Assembly: GCA_903867185.1 (NCBI GenBank)
Contig: CAIPQK010000201.1
Coordinates: 1 to 41,184 of the forward strand
From: an uncultured Candidatus Nemicrothrix sp.
GTDB lineage: Bacteria > Actinomycetota > Acidimicrobiia > Acidimicrobiales > Acidimicrobilacustridaceae
Length of the DNA: 41,184 bases
Direction of reading: 5' to 3'
Part shown: one piece after another, positions 30,971 to 38,275 of the stretch
Numbering within the stretch: position 1 is the stretch's first letter
Layout of the letters: each line of letters starts with the position of its first letter
The notes under the pieces: model-generated
Told to the model about the DNA's origin: nothing
Databases searched by the model: none
What the model saw: only the letters and a program-made list of their open reading frames with translations
Position numbers and translations under genes: made by a program

Positions 30971-31648
30971 TCAAAAAACGGCTTCGGGTAGCACCGAGAT
31001 ATCGGAAAGTTTTCCGTCTCGGTGCACGATGACAGATCCAGCGCCAGCTACGCGCCATCCGCCATTTCCGATGTCATCGATGATTGCGGTTCTGGTTGGA
31101 AGTTCAAGGAGCACCACACCCGACGACGCAAGATCGATAGTGCGCCGAACTTTGTCAGGCGACCATTCATCGCTGCGGGCGATCACAGCAAGCCCAGGCA
31201 AAAGTCCAAGCCCAACAGTGAAGGCACCACCACGTGTGTCGACCATCGGGTCACACAACACATCGGCACCAGCGCCACTACCGACTAACGCGGCACCACC
31301 ACGCCACGCTCCAATGAGCGCTTCGTACACCGGAGTTCCTTTGAGCACCGATTTGATGTGCATCGGCGAAACGCCAGTGAGGTAAATGAACTTCGCATTC
31401 GCAACGGCTGCAGCGTTGTCAGCATCTAACGCATCAGTGCGCGTGTACACGGGCACTTCACGAACAGTTACATCAATGTTGGCGAACCAAGAGCGAGCCG
31501 CATCAACCGACTTCTGAGGATTCTCATAGGCCCAACCTGTGGCGAGAAGTGTCACTTCCGTCGCTCCGACTGCAGCAAGAAGTTCCGCGTCGAACGTGCA
31601 ACCTTCGGAGAATTCGCCGCCACCTACAAGAGCTAATGGTCCACTCAT
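30971..31648 (-). CDS. Peptidase E / cyanophycinase-like protein, probably without its nucleophile
   Basis: A 225-residue protein of the S51 / class I glutamine-amidotransferase-like fold. VGGGEFSEG starts it, LLATGWAYENPQKSV and YLTGVSPMHIKSVLKGTPVYEAL follow, and the elbow region reads LVGSGAGADVLCDPMVDTRGG. The family nucleophile lies in G-T-S-A-G-A or G-S-S-A-G-A. Here the sequence is G-S-G-A-G-A, so Gly stands at the serine position and a Ser lies one residue earlier. Hydrolase activity may be lost or rearranged. ATG 31648 has GGAGG about 7 bases upstream and overlaps the stop of the methyltransferase-like gene by one base (TAATG), so they are coupled. Confidence 0.85.
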   Translation of the reverse strand: MSGPLALVGGGEFSEGCTFDAELLAAVGATEVTLLATGWAYENPQKSVDAARSWFANIDVTVREVPVYTRTDALDADNAAAVANAKFIYLTGVSPMHIKSVLKGTPVYEALIGAWRGGAALVGSGAGADVLCDPMVDTRGGAFTVGLGLLPGLAVIARSDEWSPDKVRRTIDLASSGVVLLELPTRTAIIDDIGNGGWRVAGAGSVIVHRDGKLSDISVLPEAVF

Positions 31649-32169
31649 TACTTTTCCTCCGTCTTGAGTTCAACGCGACGCGCCTCGACTGACACAAAGT
31701 GACGAAGGGGGGCAACGGCGGTTCGAAACGTGAATCGACTGATGTCGTCACTGACCAGTGTCGTCGTTCGCAACGCCGCGACCAGATCTCTTCCAATATG
31801 AAAACCGCGGACCCTTGGCGTCACACTCCATGGGGCAAGCGCGAGTACACGAATCGTGCCGGGCCGAATCACGGGTTCAACCGCCGCGAAACGACCTCCC
31901 GGCGCCAGCAGACGATCAATCGCCCCGAGCGCCCCTGCGAGGTCGGGAAACCGAATCAGTTCAGCGACCGAGATCACCCAATCCCAGTCGGGCCTCGCCT
32001 GACCATCGATGGCCGACGCGAGTACCTCCCGAGCGGTTTCATCGGATAGGTCGAGCACTCGTCCATTGGCTCGACCCAGCGCTTCGGCCCTACGGCGATC
32101 AAGTGCCGCTTCCACCGACCGGGGAAACCGGCGGTTTCCTTCAACGATCACAGTTCCGGGCTTTGACAC
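31648..32169 (-). CDS. Degenerate class I methyltransferase-like protein
   Basis: A 173-residue protein. The later half fits a class I methyltransferase: DWDWVISVAELIRFPDLAGAL, then IDRLLAPGGRFAAVEPV, the usual strand 5 after the loop 'LLAPGG'. The SAM-binding motif I expected near the N-terminus reads RVLDLSDETAREVL instead of V-L-D-L-G-x-G-x-G, and the strand 2 acid is missing, so SAM binding is doubtful. The frame continues far upstream over hbd, but TAGCGT 7 bases before GTG 32169 sets the start. It is cotranscribed with the peptidase-E-like protein, in which the nucleophile also looks lost. Function unknown. Confidence 0.75.
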   Translation of the reverse strand: MSKPGTVIVEGNRRFPRSVEAALDRRRAEALGRANGRVLDLSDETAREVLASAIDGQARPDWDWVISVAELIRFPDLAGALGAIDRLLAPGGRFAAVEPVIRPGTIRVLALAPWSVTPRVRGFHIGRDLVAALRTTTLVSDDISRFTFRTAVAPLRHFVSVEARRVELKTEEK

Positions 32170-32176
32170 GACAATC

Positions 32177-32182
32177 ACGCTA
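32177..32182 (-). promoter_or_regulatory. -10 hexamer (TAGCGT) of the methyltransferase-like gene
   Basis: TAGCGT on the minus strand, 7 bases before GTG 32169. It is divergent from the hbd promoter. Confidence 0.55.
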
Positions 32183-32241
32183 GTAGGGGACCCCCTTCGG
32201 CTGATCCGCCCGCGCTTTGCGCAACGAAACCTACCCAGCGG

Positions 32242-32247
32242 TAACGT
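32242..32247 (+). promoter_or_regulatory. -10 hexamer (TAACGT) of hbd
   Basis: TAACGT lies 46 bases before GTG 32294. The mRNA would have a leader of about 40 bases with GGAGG, a leadered exception to the pattern here. Confidence 0.45.
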
Positions 32248-32293
32248 CTTGCGCTCCCCCGGATGGCCCGGGACAACTGACGGAGGAATGGCT

Positions 32294-33148
32294 GTGGCAA
32301 TCAAACGAATCGGAATCATTGGCTCGGGAATCATGGGCTCGGGCATCGCCGAGGTTGCTGCCAGCACCGGCCACACCGTGGTGCTCCGCTCGCGTTCGAT
32401 CGACAGCGCAAACGCGATGCTCGCCGGATTGCAGAAGTCACTCGCCCGCCAGGTCGAAAAGGGTCGCCGTGAACAGGCCGATGCCGACGCCATCGCTGCA
32501 CGCGTTACCGCCACAGCAGACCTCGCTGATCTCGCCGACTGCGATCTTGTTCTTGAATCAGTCGTCGAAGATCTCGATGTGAAACTCGCTCTTTTCCGTG
32601 AACTCGATGGAATTGTGAAGGCCGATGCCATCATTGCAACAAACACCTCAACGCTTCCGGTTGTGGAAATGGCGATGGCCACAAATCGACCGGGCAAAGT
32701 GTGCGGCGTTCACTTCTTCAACCCTGCGCCGGCCATGAGCCTTGTTGAAATCGTTCGCCCAATGACCGCTGACGACGCCACCATCGCCGAGGTGACCGCG
32801 TTCGCTCAAGCATGCGGCAAAGACCCCGTCGAAGTTGCTGATCGTGCCGGTTTCATTGTGAACGCACTTCTCTTCCCTTATCTCAACAACGCCGTGAAGT
32901 TGCTCGAAAACGGAATCGCTACTCGCGATGACATCGACACCGCCATGAAGGGCGGCTGCAACTTCCCCATGGGACCGTTGCAGTTGCTCGACCTCGTTGG
33001 TCTCGACACGTCGGTTGCCATTCTCGATGCGTTGTACGACGAATTCCGCGATCCAAACTTCTCGCCCGCGCCACGACTTCGTCGCATGGTGACTGCTGGT
33101 CATTTGGGTCGAAAGTCCGGCATCGGTTTTTACGACTACCGAAAGTGA
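32294..33148 (+). CDS. 3-hydroxybutyryl-CoA dehydrogenase
   Basis: Interconverts acetoacetyl-CoA and 3-hydroxybutyryl-CoA with NAD(P)H. The 284 residues have the Rossmann loop IGIIGSGIMGSGIAE (6-20), the catalytic His region CGVHFFNPAPAMSLVEIV, a conserved Asn in EVADRAGFIVNALLFPY and the C-terminal helical domain ending GHLGRKSGIGFYDY. I use GTG 32294 because GGAGG lies 7 bases upstream; ATG 32288 is only one base from GGAGG, and earlier in-frame codons have no support. In the ethylmalonyl-CoA pathway and in polyhydroxybutyrate or butyrate metabolism this enzyme supplies crotonyl-CoA precursors, which fits the ethylmalonyl-CoA mutase two genes downstream. Confidence 0.93.
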   Translation: MAIKRIGIIGSGIMGSGIAEVAASTGHTVVLRSRSIDSANAMLAGLQKSLARQVEKGRREQADADAIAARVTATADLADLADCDLVLESVVEDLDVKLALFRELDGIVKADAIIATNTSTLPVVEMAMATNRPGKVCGVHFFNPAPAMSLVEIVRPMTADDATIAEVTAFAQACGKDPVEVADRAGFIVNALLFPYLNNAVKLLENGIATRDDIDTAMKGGCNFPMGPLQLLDLVGLDTSVAILDALYDEFRDPNFSPAPRLRRMVTAGHLGRKSGIGFYDYRK

Positions 33149-33181
33149 GTCGCTGTCATCGCCGATGACCGACCATTCGCA

Positions 33182-33862
33182 ATGCCGATTGCTCCGCCAC
33201 ATTCAGAGTGGCAGTTTCCCGCGCCGGACATTGCTGACGAGAACGGCCTGATTGGCATTGGAGCTGATCTCGAGCCAGGAACGATCCTCGCGGCCTATCG
33301 CGCAGGAATCTTTCCGATGCCCATCGATCACAGTGAAACTGTGGGTTGGTGGTCGCCCGATCCGCGCGGAGTGCTCCCGCTCGATGGCTTGCGAGTATCG
33401 CGATCGCTTCGTCACTCCATCGACCGATACGAAACCACCATCGATACCGCCTTCGATGATGTCGTTTCGGCCTGCGCCAACCCCGACCGCGACGGCGCAT
33501 GGATTACTTCTGAGATTCATTCGGCGTATTCGCGCCTCCATACTCTCGGCTGGACCCACTCGGTAGAAACCCGCGATCGCGCAACTGGCAAACTCGTTGG
33601 CGGGCTCTACGGCATTCATATCGGTGGACTGTTTGCCGGTGAGTCGATGTTCCACCACAGCGCAGATGCATCGAAAGTCGCCCTCGTCGCATTGGTCACG
33701 CACCTCCAAGAAATCGGCGTGGCCCTGCTCGATGTCCAATGGCTCACCCCGCATCTCGCCACCCTCGGAGCAATCGCTATTCCCCGCACCCGATACCTCA
33801 CAAAACTCGGTGAGGCCCTAGAAATTCCCGTTCGCCCCTTCCTTTCTGAGGTTTCATCGTGA
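33182..33862 (+). CDS. aat: Leucyl/phenylalanyl-tRNA-protein transferase
   Basis: Adds Leu or Phe from aminoacyl-tRNA to proteins with N-terminal Lys or Arg, marking them for ClpS-ClpAP (N-degron pathway). The 226 residues show the family landmarks: LIGIGADLEPGTILAAYRAGIFPMP in the N-terminal part (shown as GIGADLEPG and AYRAGIFPMP), GWWSPDPRGVLPL, GGLYGIHIGGLFAGESMF with the catalytic region, and LDVQWLTPHLATLGA. It sits between two acyl-CoA genes and overlaps ecm by 4 bases (GTGA), so it is part of the operon although functionally unrelated. The start is ATG 33182, 33 bases after hbd, with no clear ribosome binding site. Confidence 0.95.
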   Translation: MPIAPPHSEWQFPAPDIADENGLIGIGADLEPGTILAAYRAGIFPMPIDHSETVGWWSPDPRGVLPLDGLRVSRSLRHSIDRYETTIDTAFDDVVSACANPDRDGAWITSEIHSAYSRLHTLGWTHSVETRDRATGKLVGGLYGIHIGGLFAGESMFHHSADASKVALVALVTHLQEIGVALLDVQWLTPHLATLGAIAIPRTRYLTKLGEALEIPVRPFLSEVSS

Positions 33863-35871
33863 CAACAGCACCTTCAGTGGGCGAGCATGGAGACATGAGT
33901 ACGACCCCCTCCGGAGATTCCATCCGATCAACTGATCGACCATGGATGATGCGCACCTACTCAGGGCATTCAACTGCGCGCGCCTCCAACGAGTTGTATC
34001 GAACGAATCTGGCCAAGGGTCAAACCGGTCTGTCCATCGCCTTCGATCTCCCGACTCAAACCGGGTACGACCCTGATGATCCGCGTGCACGCGGTGAGGT
34101 CGGAAAGGTCGGGGTGCCGGTCGCTGAACTTGGCCACATGCGCGAACTCCTTGAGGGCATTCCCGTCGGGGGCATGAACACCTCAATGACGATTAACGCG
34201 ACTGCAGCATGGTTGCTTGCGCTTTACGTCGCATATGCAGCAGAGAACGGAGTTGCATCGTCGGAACTCCGAGGCACAACACAGAATGACATTGTGAAGG
34301 AGTATTTGTCGCGAGGCACATACATCTTCCCTCCAATCCCTTCGCGTCGACTGATTGTCGACATGGTGGCGTGGTGTTCCGAGAACATCCCCGCCTGGAA
34401 CCCCATGAACGTTTGCAGCTATCACCTGCAAGAAGCGGGCGCGACTCCCGTTCAAGAAATCGCATACTCACTCGCAACTGCTATCGATGTTCTTGATGCC
34501 GTTCGCGACAGTGGCCAGGTTTCTGCCGATCGCATGCCTGCTGTAGTCGCATCGATTTCATTCTTTGTGAACTCCGGCATTCGCTTCGTTGAAGAAGTGT
34601 GCAAGATGCGAGCTTTCACCAAAATGTGGGACCAAATCTGCCTTGAGCGTTACGGCGTCACCGATGCCAAGGCCCGTCGATTCCGCTACGGCGTGCAGGT
34701 CAACTCTCTCGGACTCACTGAAGCGCAACCCGAGAACAACGTTCAGCGAATCGTTCTCGAAATGCTTGGCGTCACACTCTCAAAAGATGCTCGTGCTCGC
34801 TCATTGCAGCTACCCGCGTGGAACGAAGCACTTGGTCTTCCCCGTCCGTGGGATCAGCAATGGTCACTGCGCATGCAGCAGGTTCTTGCGTTCGAATCCG
34901 ATCTTCTTGAATATGACGACATCTTTAATGGCTCACACGTCATTGAGGGCCTCACTGATGAACTCGTCGCCGCAGCACAGGCTGAACTCGACGAGGTTCT
35001 TGCTCTGGGCGGCGCATTTGCCGCCATCGAAGAACTGAAGGGTCGCCTCGTTTCTTCGAACACTGAACGCGTCCGCCGCATTGAGACTGGCGAACAAGTT
35101 GTCGTTGGCGTCAATCGATTCACCGAAGCTGCCGAGTCACCACTTGCTGGCGATGAATCCATTCTTCGGGTCGATCCCGCGCTTGAAGCACAGACTGTCG
35201 CCGAGGTCGAGACCTGGCGGGCCGAGCGCGATAACACCGCTGTGGAAGCCGCACTTGCTGAACTTCGACGAGTTGCCAACACCGATGAGAACATCATGGG
35301 CGCCACCATCGCCTTGGCTTTGGCCGGCGGCACCACGGGTGAATGGGCAGGCGCACTGCGCGACGTCTTCGGTGAGTACCGCGCCCCAACCGGAGTGGCT
35401 GCCGCCGCTGGTGTTGGCACGTTGCCCGAGGACCTTCGGGTGGTCGCCGAACGAGTAAAGGCGATGCCTGGTGGTCCCCCAAGATTGTTGGTGGGAAAGC
35501 CCGGCCTCGACGGCCATTCCAATGGCGCTGAACAAATCGCGGTCGCAGCCCGCGACGCCGGTATGGAAGTCATCTATCAGGGCATCCGCCTTACGCCGGC
35601 TCAGATCGCTGCAGTAGCGAGAGACGAAGACGTCGATGTTGTCGGCCTCTCGATCCTGTCGGGGAGTCATCTCGACCTCGTCCCTGACGTGGTGGAACGA
35701 CTTCGTGCCGAAGGCGTGACCTGCCCGGTCATTGTCGGCGGGATCATCCCCGAAGACGACCGAGTGACCTTGCTCAACGCCGGTGTCGCTCGGGTCTACA
35801 CACCAAAAGACTTTGAACTCGGACACATCATGAGCGATATCGCTGATCTTGTTATCGAGACTCGTCGCTAA
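33859..35871 (+). CDS. ecm: Ethylmalonyl-CoA mutase (B12-dependent)
   Basis: Rearranges (2R)-ethylmalonyl-CoA to methylsuccinyl-CoA, the characteristic step of the ethylmalonyl-CoA pathway for acetate and C1/C2 assimilation. One 670-residue chain contains the TIM-barrel part and the cobalamin domain with DGHSNG (D551-x-H553-x-x-G556), where His553 would ligate cobalt. Substrate-discriminating segments follow the Ecm/MeaA pattern, not methylmalonyl-CoA mutase: RTYSGHSTARASN (Gly-His rather than Gly-Phe), FDLPTQTGYDPDD and GGMNTSMTINATA. WNPMNVCSYHLQEAGATP and QQPENN-like AQPENNVQRI also match. GTG 33859 overlaps the aat stop; ATG 33895 is an alternative. No crotonyl-CoA carboxylase/reductase gene lies in the window. 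Confidence 0.93.
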   Translation: MTTAPSVGEHGDMSTTPSGDSIRSTDRPWMMRTYSGHSTARASNELYRTNLAKGQTGLSIAFDLPTQTGYDPDDPRARGEVGKVGVPVAELGHMRELLEGIPVGGMNTSMTINATAAWLLALYVAYAAENGVASSELRGTTQNDIVKEYLSRGTYIFPPIPSRRLIVDMVAWCSENIPAWNPMNVCSYHLQEAGATPVQEIAYSLATAIDVLDAVRDSGQVSADRMPAVVASISFFVNSGIRFVEEVCKMRAFTKMWDQICLERYGVTDAKARRFRYGVQVNSLGLTEAQPENNVQRIVLEMLGVTLSKDARARSLQLPAWNEALGLPRPWDQQWSLRMQQVLAFESDLLEYDDIFNGSHVIEGLTDELVAAAQAELDEVLALGGAFAAIEELKGRLVSSNTERVRRIETGEQVVVGVNRFTEAAESPLAGDESILRVDPALEAQTVAEVETWRAERDNTAVEAALAELRRVANTDENIMGATIALALAGGTTGEWAGALRDVFGEYRAPTGVAAAAGVGTLPEDLRVVAERVKAMPGGPPRLLVGKPGLDGHSNGAEQIAVAARDAGMEVIYQGIRLTPAQIAAVARDEDVDVVGLSILSGSHLDLVPDVVERLRAEGVTCPVIVGGIIPEDDRVTLLNAGVARVYTPKDFELGHIMSDIADLVIETRR

Positions 35872-35880
35872 GACCTGCGA

Positions 35881-36999
35881 CTAGTCGTTCAATTCAGCAA
35901 TAACGGCTTCAGTGTCTTCACCAAGCGCACGTGCTGCAAATCTGATTCCGCCAGGAGTCGCCGACAAACGGGCGATGACGTTCTGCATCGGAACACCATC
36001 GATGTCGACGATTGCTTTGCGCTCCCGAAGATGCGAGTCATTCACAACTTCGGTCATCGAGTACACAGGGGCAACGGCGACTTCTGCACGTTCCGCTTCG
36101 TCGAGTACTTGCTGCAGCGTTCGCTCGCCGATCCAGTCGCCCACGATCTGATCGATAAGTTCCCGGTTGGCCACTCGATTCTCGAATCCTTTGAATCGAG
36201 GATCGTCGGCGACACCGACCATTGCCATAAATCGTTGGGCCACCGACTCTGCCGTTGCCGAAACAACTACCCACTTGCCGTCGGCGCATTCGTAAGTCTT
36301 TCTCGGCACTGTGTAAGGAATACCTGAACCAAGTCGAGGCTGTTCGTACCCAGTGAGCGCATTCGCAGACACGAGCGGGCCCATCAAATGCAGCATGGAT
36401 TCAAGAAGGTTCACATCGACGATCTGGCCAACACCTGAATGCACCGCAACCATGGTGGCGAAGGCCGCGACGATTGCCGTCACTTCATCGGTCAACGCAA
36501 TCGGCGGAAGTGTTGGTCCGCCATCGGGTTCACCGTTGACGCTGGCAAAACCCGACATCGCTTCGGCTATCGAGGCGAACCCCGGCCGATCTCGATACGG
36601 ACCGGTCTGACCAAAGCCCGTCACGCGAGTGATGACAAGTTTGGGATTCACCGCAAGCAGAACTTCAGGTTCGAGCCCAAGCGCTTCAAGTTTTCCCGGA
36701 CGAAAGTTCTCGACAAGAACATCAGCAGTTTCGAGCAACTTGCGTAGAACCGAGATTCCTTCTTCCGATTTCAGATCGAGGACAATCGTGCGCTTTCCCC
36801 GCCCGACCATTTTCCAGAACAACGTGACGTCATCAGATGGATCTCGCCATCCCATGTCACGGACTGTGTCACCTGTGCCGGGGCGCTCAACCTTGATGAC
36901 GTCGGCACCAAAGTCGGCCAAGTGCCGCGCGCAACCAGGCCCAGCCAGGACCGTCGAGATATCGATAACACGCAGATCGGAAAGGGGCGGATTGGGCAC
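35881..36999 (-). CDS. Class III (CaiB/BaiF) CoA-transferase
   Basis: Moves CoA between carboxylic acids through an aspartyl-CoA thioester. The 372 residues show the family start LSDLRVIDISTVLAGPGCARHLADFGADVIKVE (in parts LRVIDISTVLAGP and FGADVIKVERP), DLKSEEG, ENFRPGKLEALGL, TGFGQTGPYRDRPGFASI and the likely nucleophile Asp171 in IALTDEVTAI. Class III enzymes include succinyl-CoA:malate, mesaconate and carnitine transferases and the alpha-methylacyl-CoA racemases. A role with mesaconyl- or methylmalonyl-type C4/C5 acids would suit ecm next door but is only inference. GTG 36999 has TAGCGT 7 bases upstream. It is convergent with ecm (9 bases apart). Confidence 0.9.
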   Translation of the reverse strand: MPNPPLSDLRVIDISTVLAGPGCARHLADFGADVIKVERPGTGDTVRDMGWRDPSDDVTLFWKMVGRGKRTIVLDLKSEEGISVLRKLLETADVLVENFRPGKLEALGLEPEVLLAVNPKLVITRVTGFGQTGPYRDRPGFASIAEAMSGFASVNGEPDGGPTLPPIALTDEVTAIVAAFATMVAVHSGVGQIVDVNLLESMLHLMGPLVSANALTGYEQPRLGSGIPYTVPRKTYECADGKWVVVSATAESVAQRFMAMVGVADDPRFKGFENRVANRELIDQIVGDWIGERTLQQVLDEAERAEVAVAPVYSMTEVVNDSHLRERKAIVDIDGVPMQNVIARLSATPGGIRFAARALGEDTEAVIAELND

Positions 37000-37006
37000 G
37001 ACCGAA

Positions 37007-37012
37007 ACGCTA
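37007..37012 (-). promoter_or_regulatory. -10 hexamer (TAGCGT) of the CoA-transferase
   Basis: TAGCGT on the minus strand, 7 bases before GTG 36999. It is divergent from the oxidoreductase promoter. Confidence 0.55.
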
Positions 37013-37060
37013 ACGGGCGGAACGCAGAACTCGGGGCAATGCGATTGGTGCTCGAGTGTC

Positions 37061-37066
37061 TACGCT
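37061..37066 (+). promoter_or_regulatory. Possible -10 hexamer (TACGCT) of the F420-type oxidoreductase
   Basis: TACGCT lies 22 bases before ATG 37089, leaving a short leader that contains AGGAGG. Confidence 0.4.
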
Positions 37067-37088
37067 TCATCGAACCTCAGGAGGAACC

Positions 37089-38075
37089 ATGACTCGCATC
37101 GGCTACCAGATTCCCAACTTCACCTACCCCGGAGTTGGCCCCGCTGAACTCTTCGACGCAGTGGCTAAGCAAGCCGCTGCTGCTGACCGTTCCGGCTTCG
37201 ACACGATCATGGTGATGGACCACTTTTACCAACTACCAATGTTGGGCGAGCCTTCGAAGTACATGCTCGAGTGCTATTCAACTCTCGCTGCTCTCGCACA
37301 GCACACGACGAAAGCTCGACTTGCATCGCTCGTAACCGGCAATACCTATCGGAACCCTGCTCTCCTGGCGAAGACAATCACCACACTCGACATCGTGTCG
37401 GGTGGTCGCGCTCAACTTGGTATCGGTGCAGGTTGGTTCGAACTCGAACACGACTCACTCGGATTCGAATTCGGCACGTTCACCGATCGATTCGAGAAAC
37501 TCGAGGAAGCGCTACAGATCATTCTTCCGATGCTGCGCGACGAACGACCCACATTCACCGGAAAGCATTATTCGGTCGACAATGCCATCAATCAGCCCGC
37601 GCCGATCAGTCGAATCCCAGTAATGATCGGCGGATCCGGCGAAAAGAAGACGTTGCGCATGGTTGCGCAATACGCCGATTCAGCGAACTTCACCTGCGGA
37701 CTCGATGAGGTTCCTCGAAAAATGGACGCGCTTGCTGCACATTGCGAACGCCTTGGCCGAGACCGCAGTGAAATCACTGTCAGCAAAATGGGTTTCTGCG
37801 TCATCGCCCCGACAGTCGATCAGGCCTACCAAGAAGCCAAGTCCTACATGCTCGGAATGGGTGTCGATCTCGACGCTGTCGACGAGGCCACTCGCGAAAT
37901 GTTCCTGTCCCCCGTGTGGTGGGGCGGTTCGGAAGAGATCGAGGAATGGTTTGTGAAGGTCAGAGACCTCGGTCTCGATGGCGTCACGGTTTCACTGCCG
38001 GCGAACGGCACACTTCCCGAGCGCATTGAGCAACTTGGCGAGGTAGCGGTAAAAGTTTTCGGCAGCGCGAGCTAG
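37089..38075 (+). CDS. Luciferase-family F420-dependent oxidoreductase
   Basis: A 328-residue TIM-barrel protein of the bacterial luciferase / F420 family. Typical blocks are FDTIMVMDHFYQLPMLGEP, LGALxx-like ALAQHTTKARLASLVTGNTYRNP, LDIVSGGRAQLGIGAGWFE and IPVMIGGSGEKKTLRMVA. TGNTYRNPALLAKTITTLD with GIGAGWFELEH marks the actinobacterial subfamily named TIGR03560 (Rv1855c family), if I recall correctly. Most such proteins use deazaflavin F420, but FMN cannot be excluded. ATG 37089 has AGGAGG 4 bases upstream, and the preceding in-frame codons lack support. The gene ends tail to tail with accE, overlapping by four bases. Substrate unknown. Confidence 0.9.
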   Translation: MTRIGYQIPNFTYPGVGPAELFDAVAKQAAAADRSGFDTIMVMDHFYQLPMLGEPSKYMLECYSTLAALAQHTTKARLASLVTGNTYRNPALLAKTITTLDIVSGGRAQLGIGAGWFELEHDSLGFEFGTFTDRFEKLEEALQIILPMLRDERPTFTGKHYSVDNAINQPAPISRIPVMIGGSGEKKTLRMVAQYADSANFTCGLDEVPRKMDALAAHCERLGRDRSEITVSKMGFCVIAPTVDQAYQEAKSYMLGMGVDLDAVDEATREMFLSPVWWGGSEEIEEWFVKVRDLGLDGVTVSLPANGTLPERIEQLGEVAVKVFGSAS

Positions 38076-38275
38076 CTGCGGGCGGCGGGGCGAGCCCGAC
38101 GCGACGCGACTGGCCGCGACCACCAGCGACCGCTGAAGCGCCAGCGTGCTTCGGGTTCAACTTCCTGACCCACCATGATGCGAGGTCGCGTGATCTCTAT
38201 AGCGGCTGCAATCGCTGCTGCTTCTTCGATGGTCGGTTCAGGCGTGATGCGCACGCTCGACGACGCGTCGGTCAC
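38072..38275 (-). CDS. Acyl-CoA carboxylase epsilon subunit (AccE-like)
   Basis: A 67-residue protein. Actinobacterial acyl-CoA carboxylases contain a small epsilon subunit that stabilises the alpha-beta complex and raises activity. The features seen are an N-terminal Pro/Glu/Thr segment ITPEPTIEEAAAIAAAIEI forming a helix, then WRFSGRWWSRP with the tryptophans typical of the family, and an Arg-rich end. The ATG overlaps the stop of the beta subunit (ATGA), the same order as accD/pccB-accE in Streptomyces and mycobacteria, which is the main support for the call. Sequence conservation in this family is low. Confidence 0.82.
   Translation of the reverse strand: MTDASSSVRITPEPTIEEAAAIAAAIEITRPRIMVGQEVEPEARWRFSGRWWSRPVASRRARPAARS

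Noticed and set aside
32170-32697. Long minus-strand open frame antisense to the hydroxybutyryl-CoA dehydrogenase, joined to the methyltransferase-like gene
   Set aside because: The translation is Ser/Arg-rich without domain character and lies opposite a strong coding gene. The real gene begins at GTG 32169 after its promoter hexamer.
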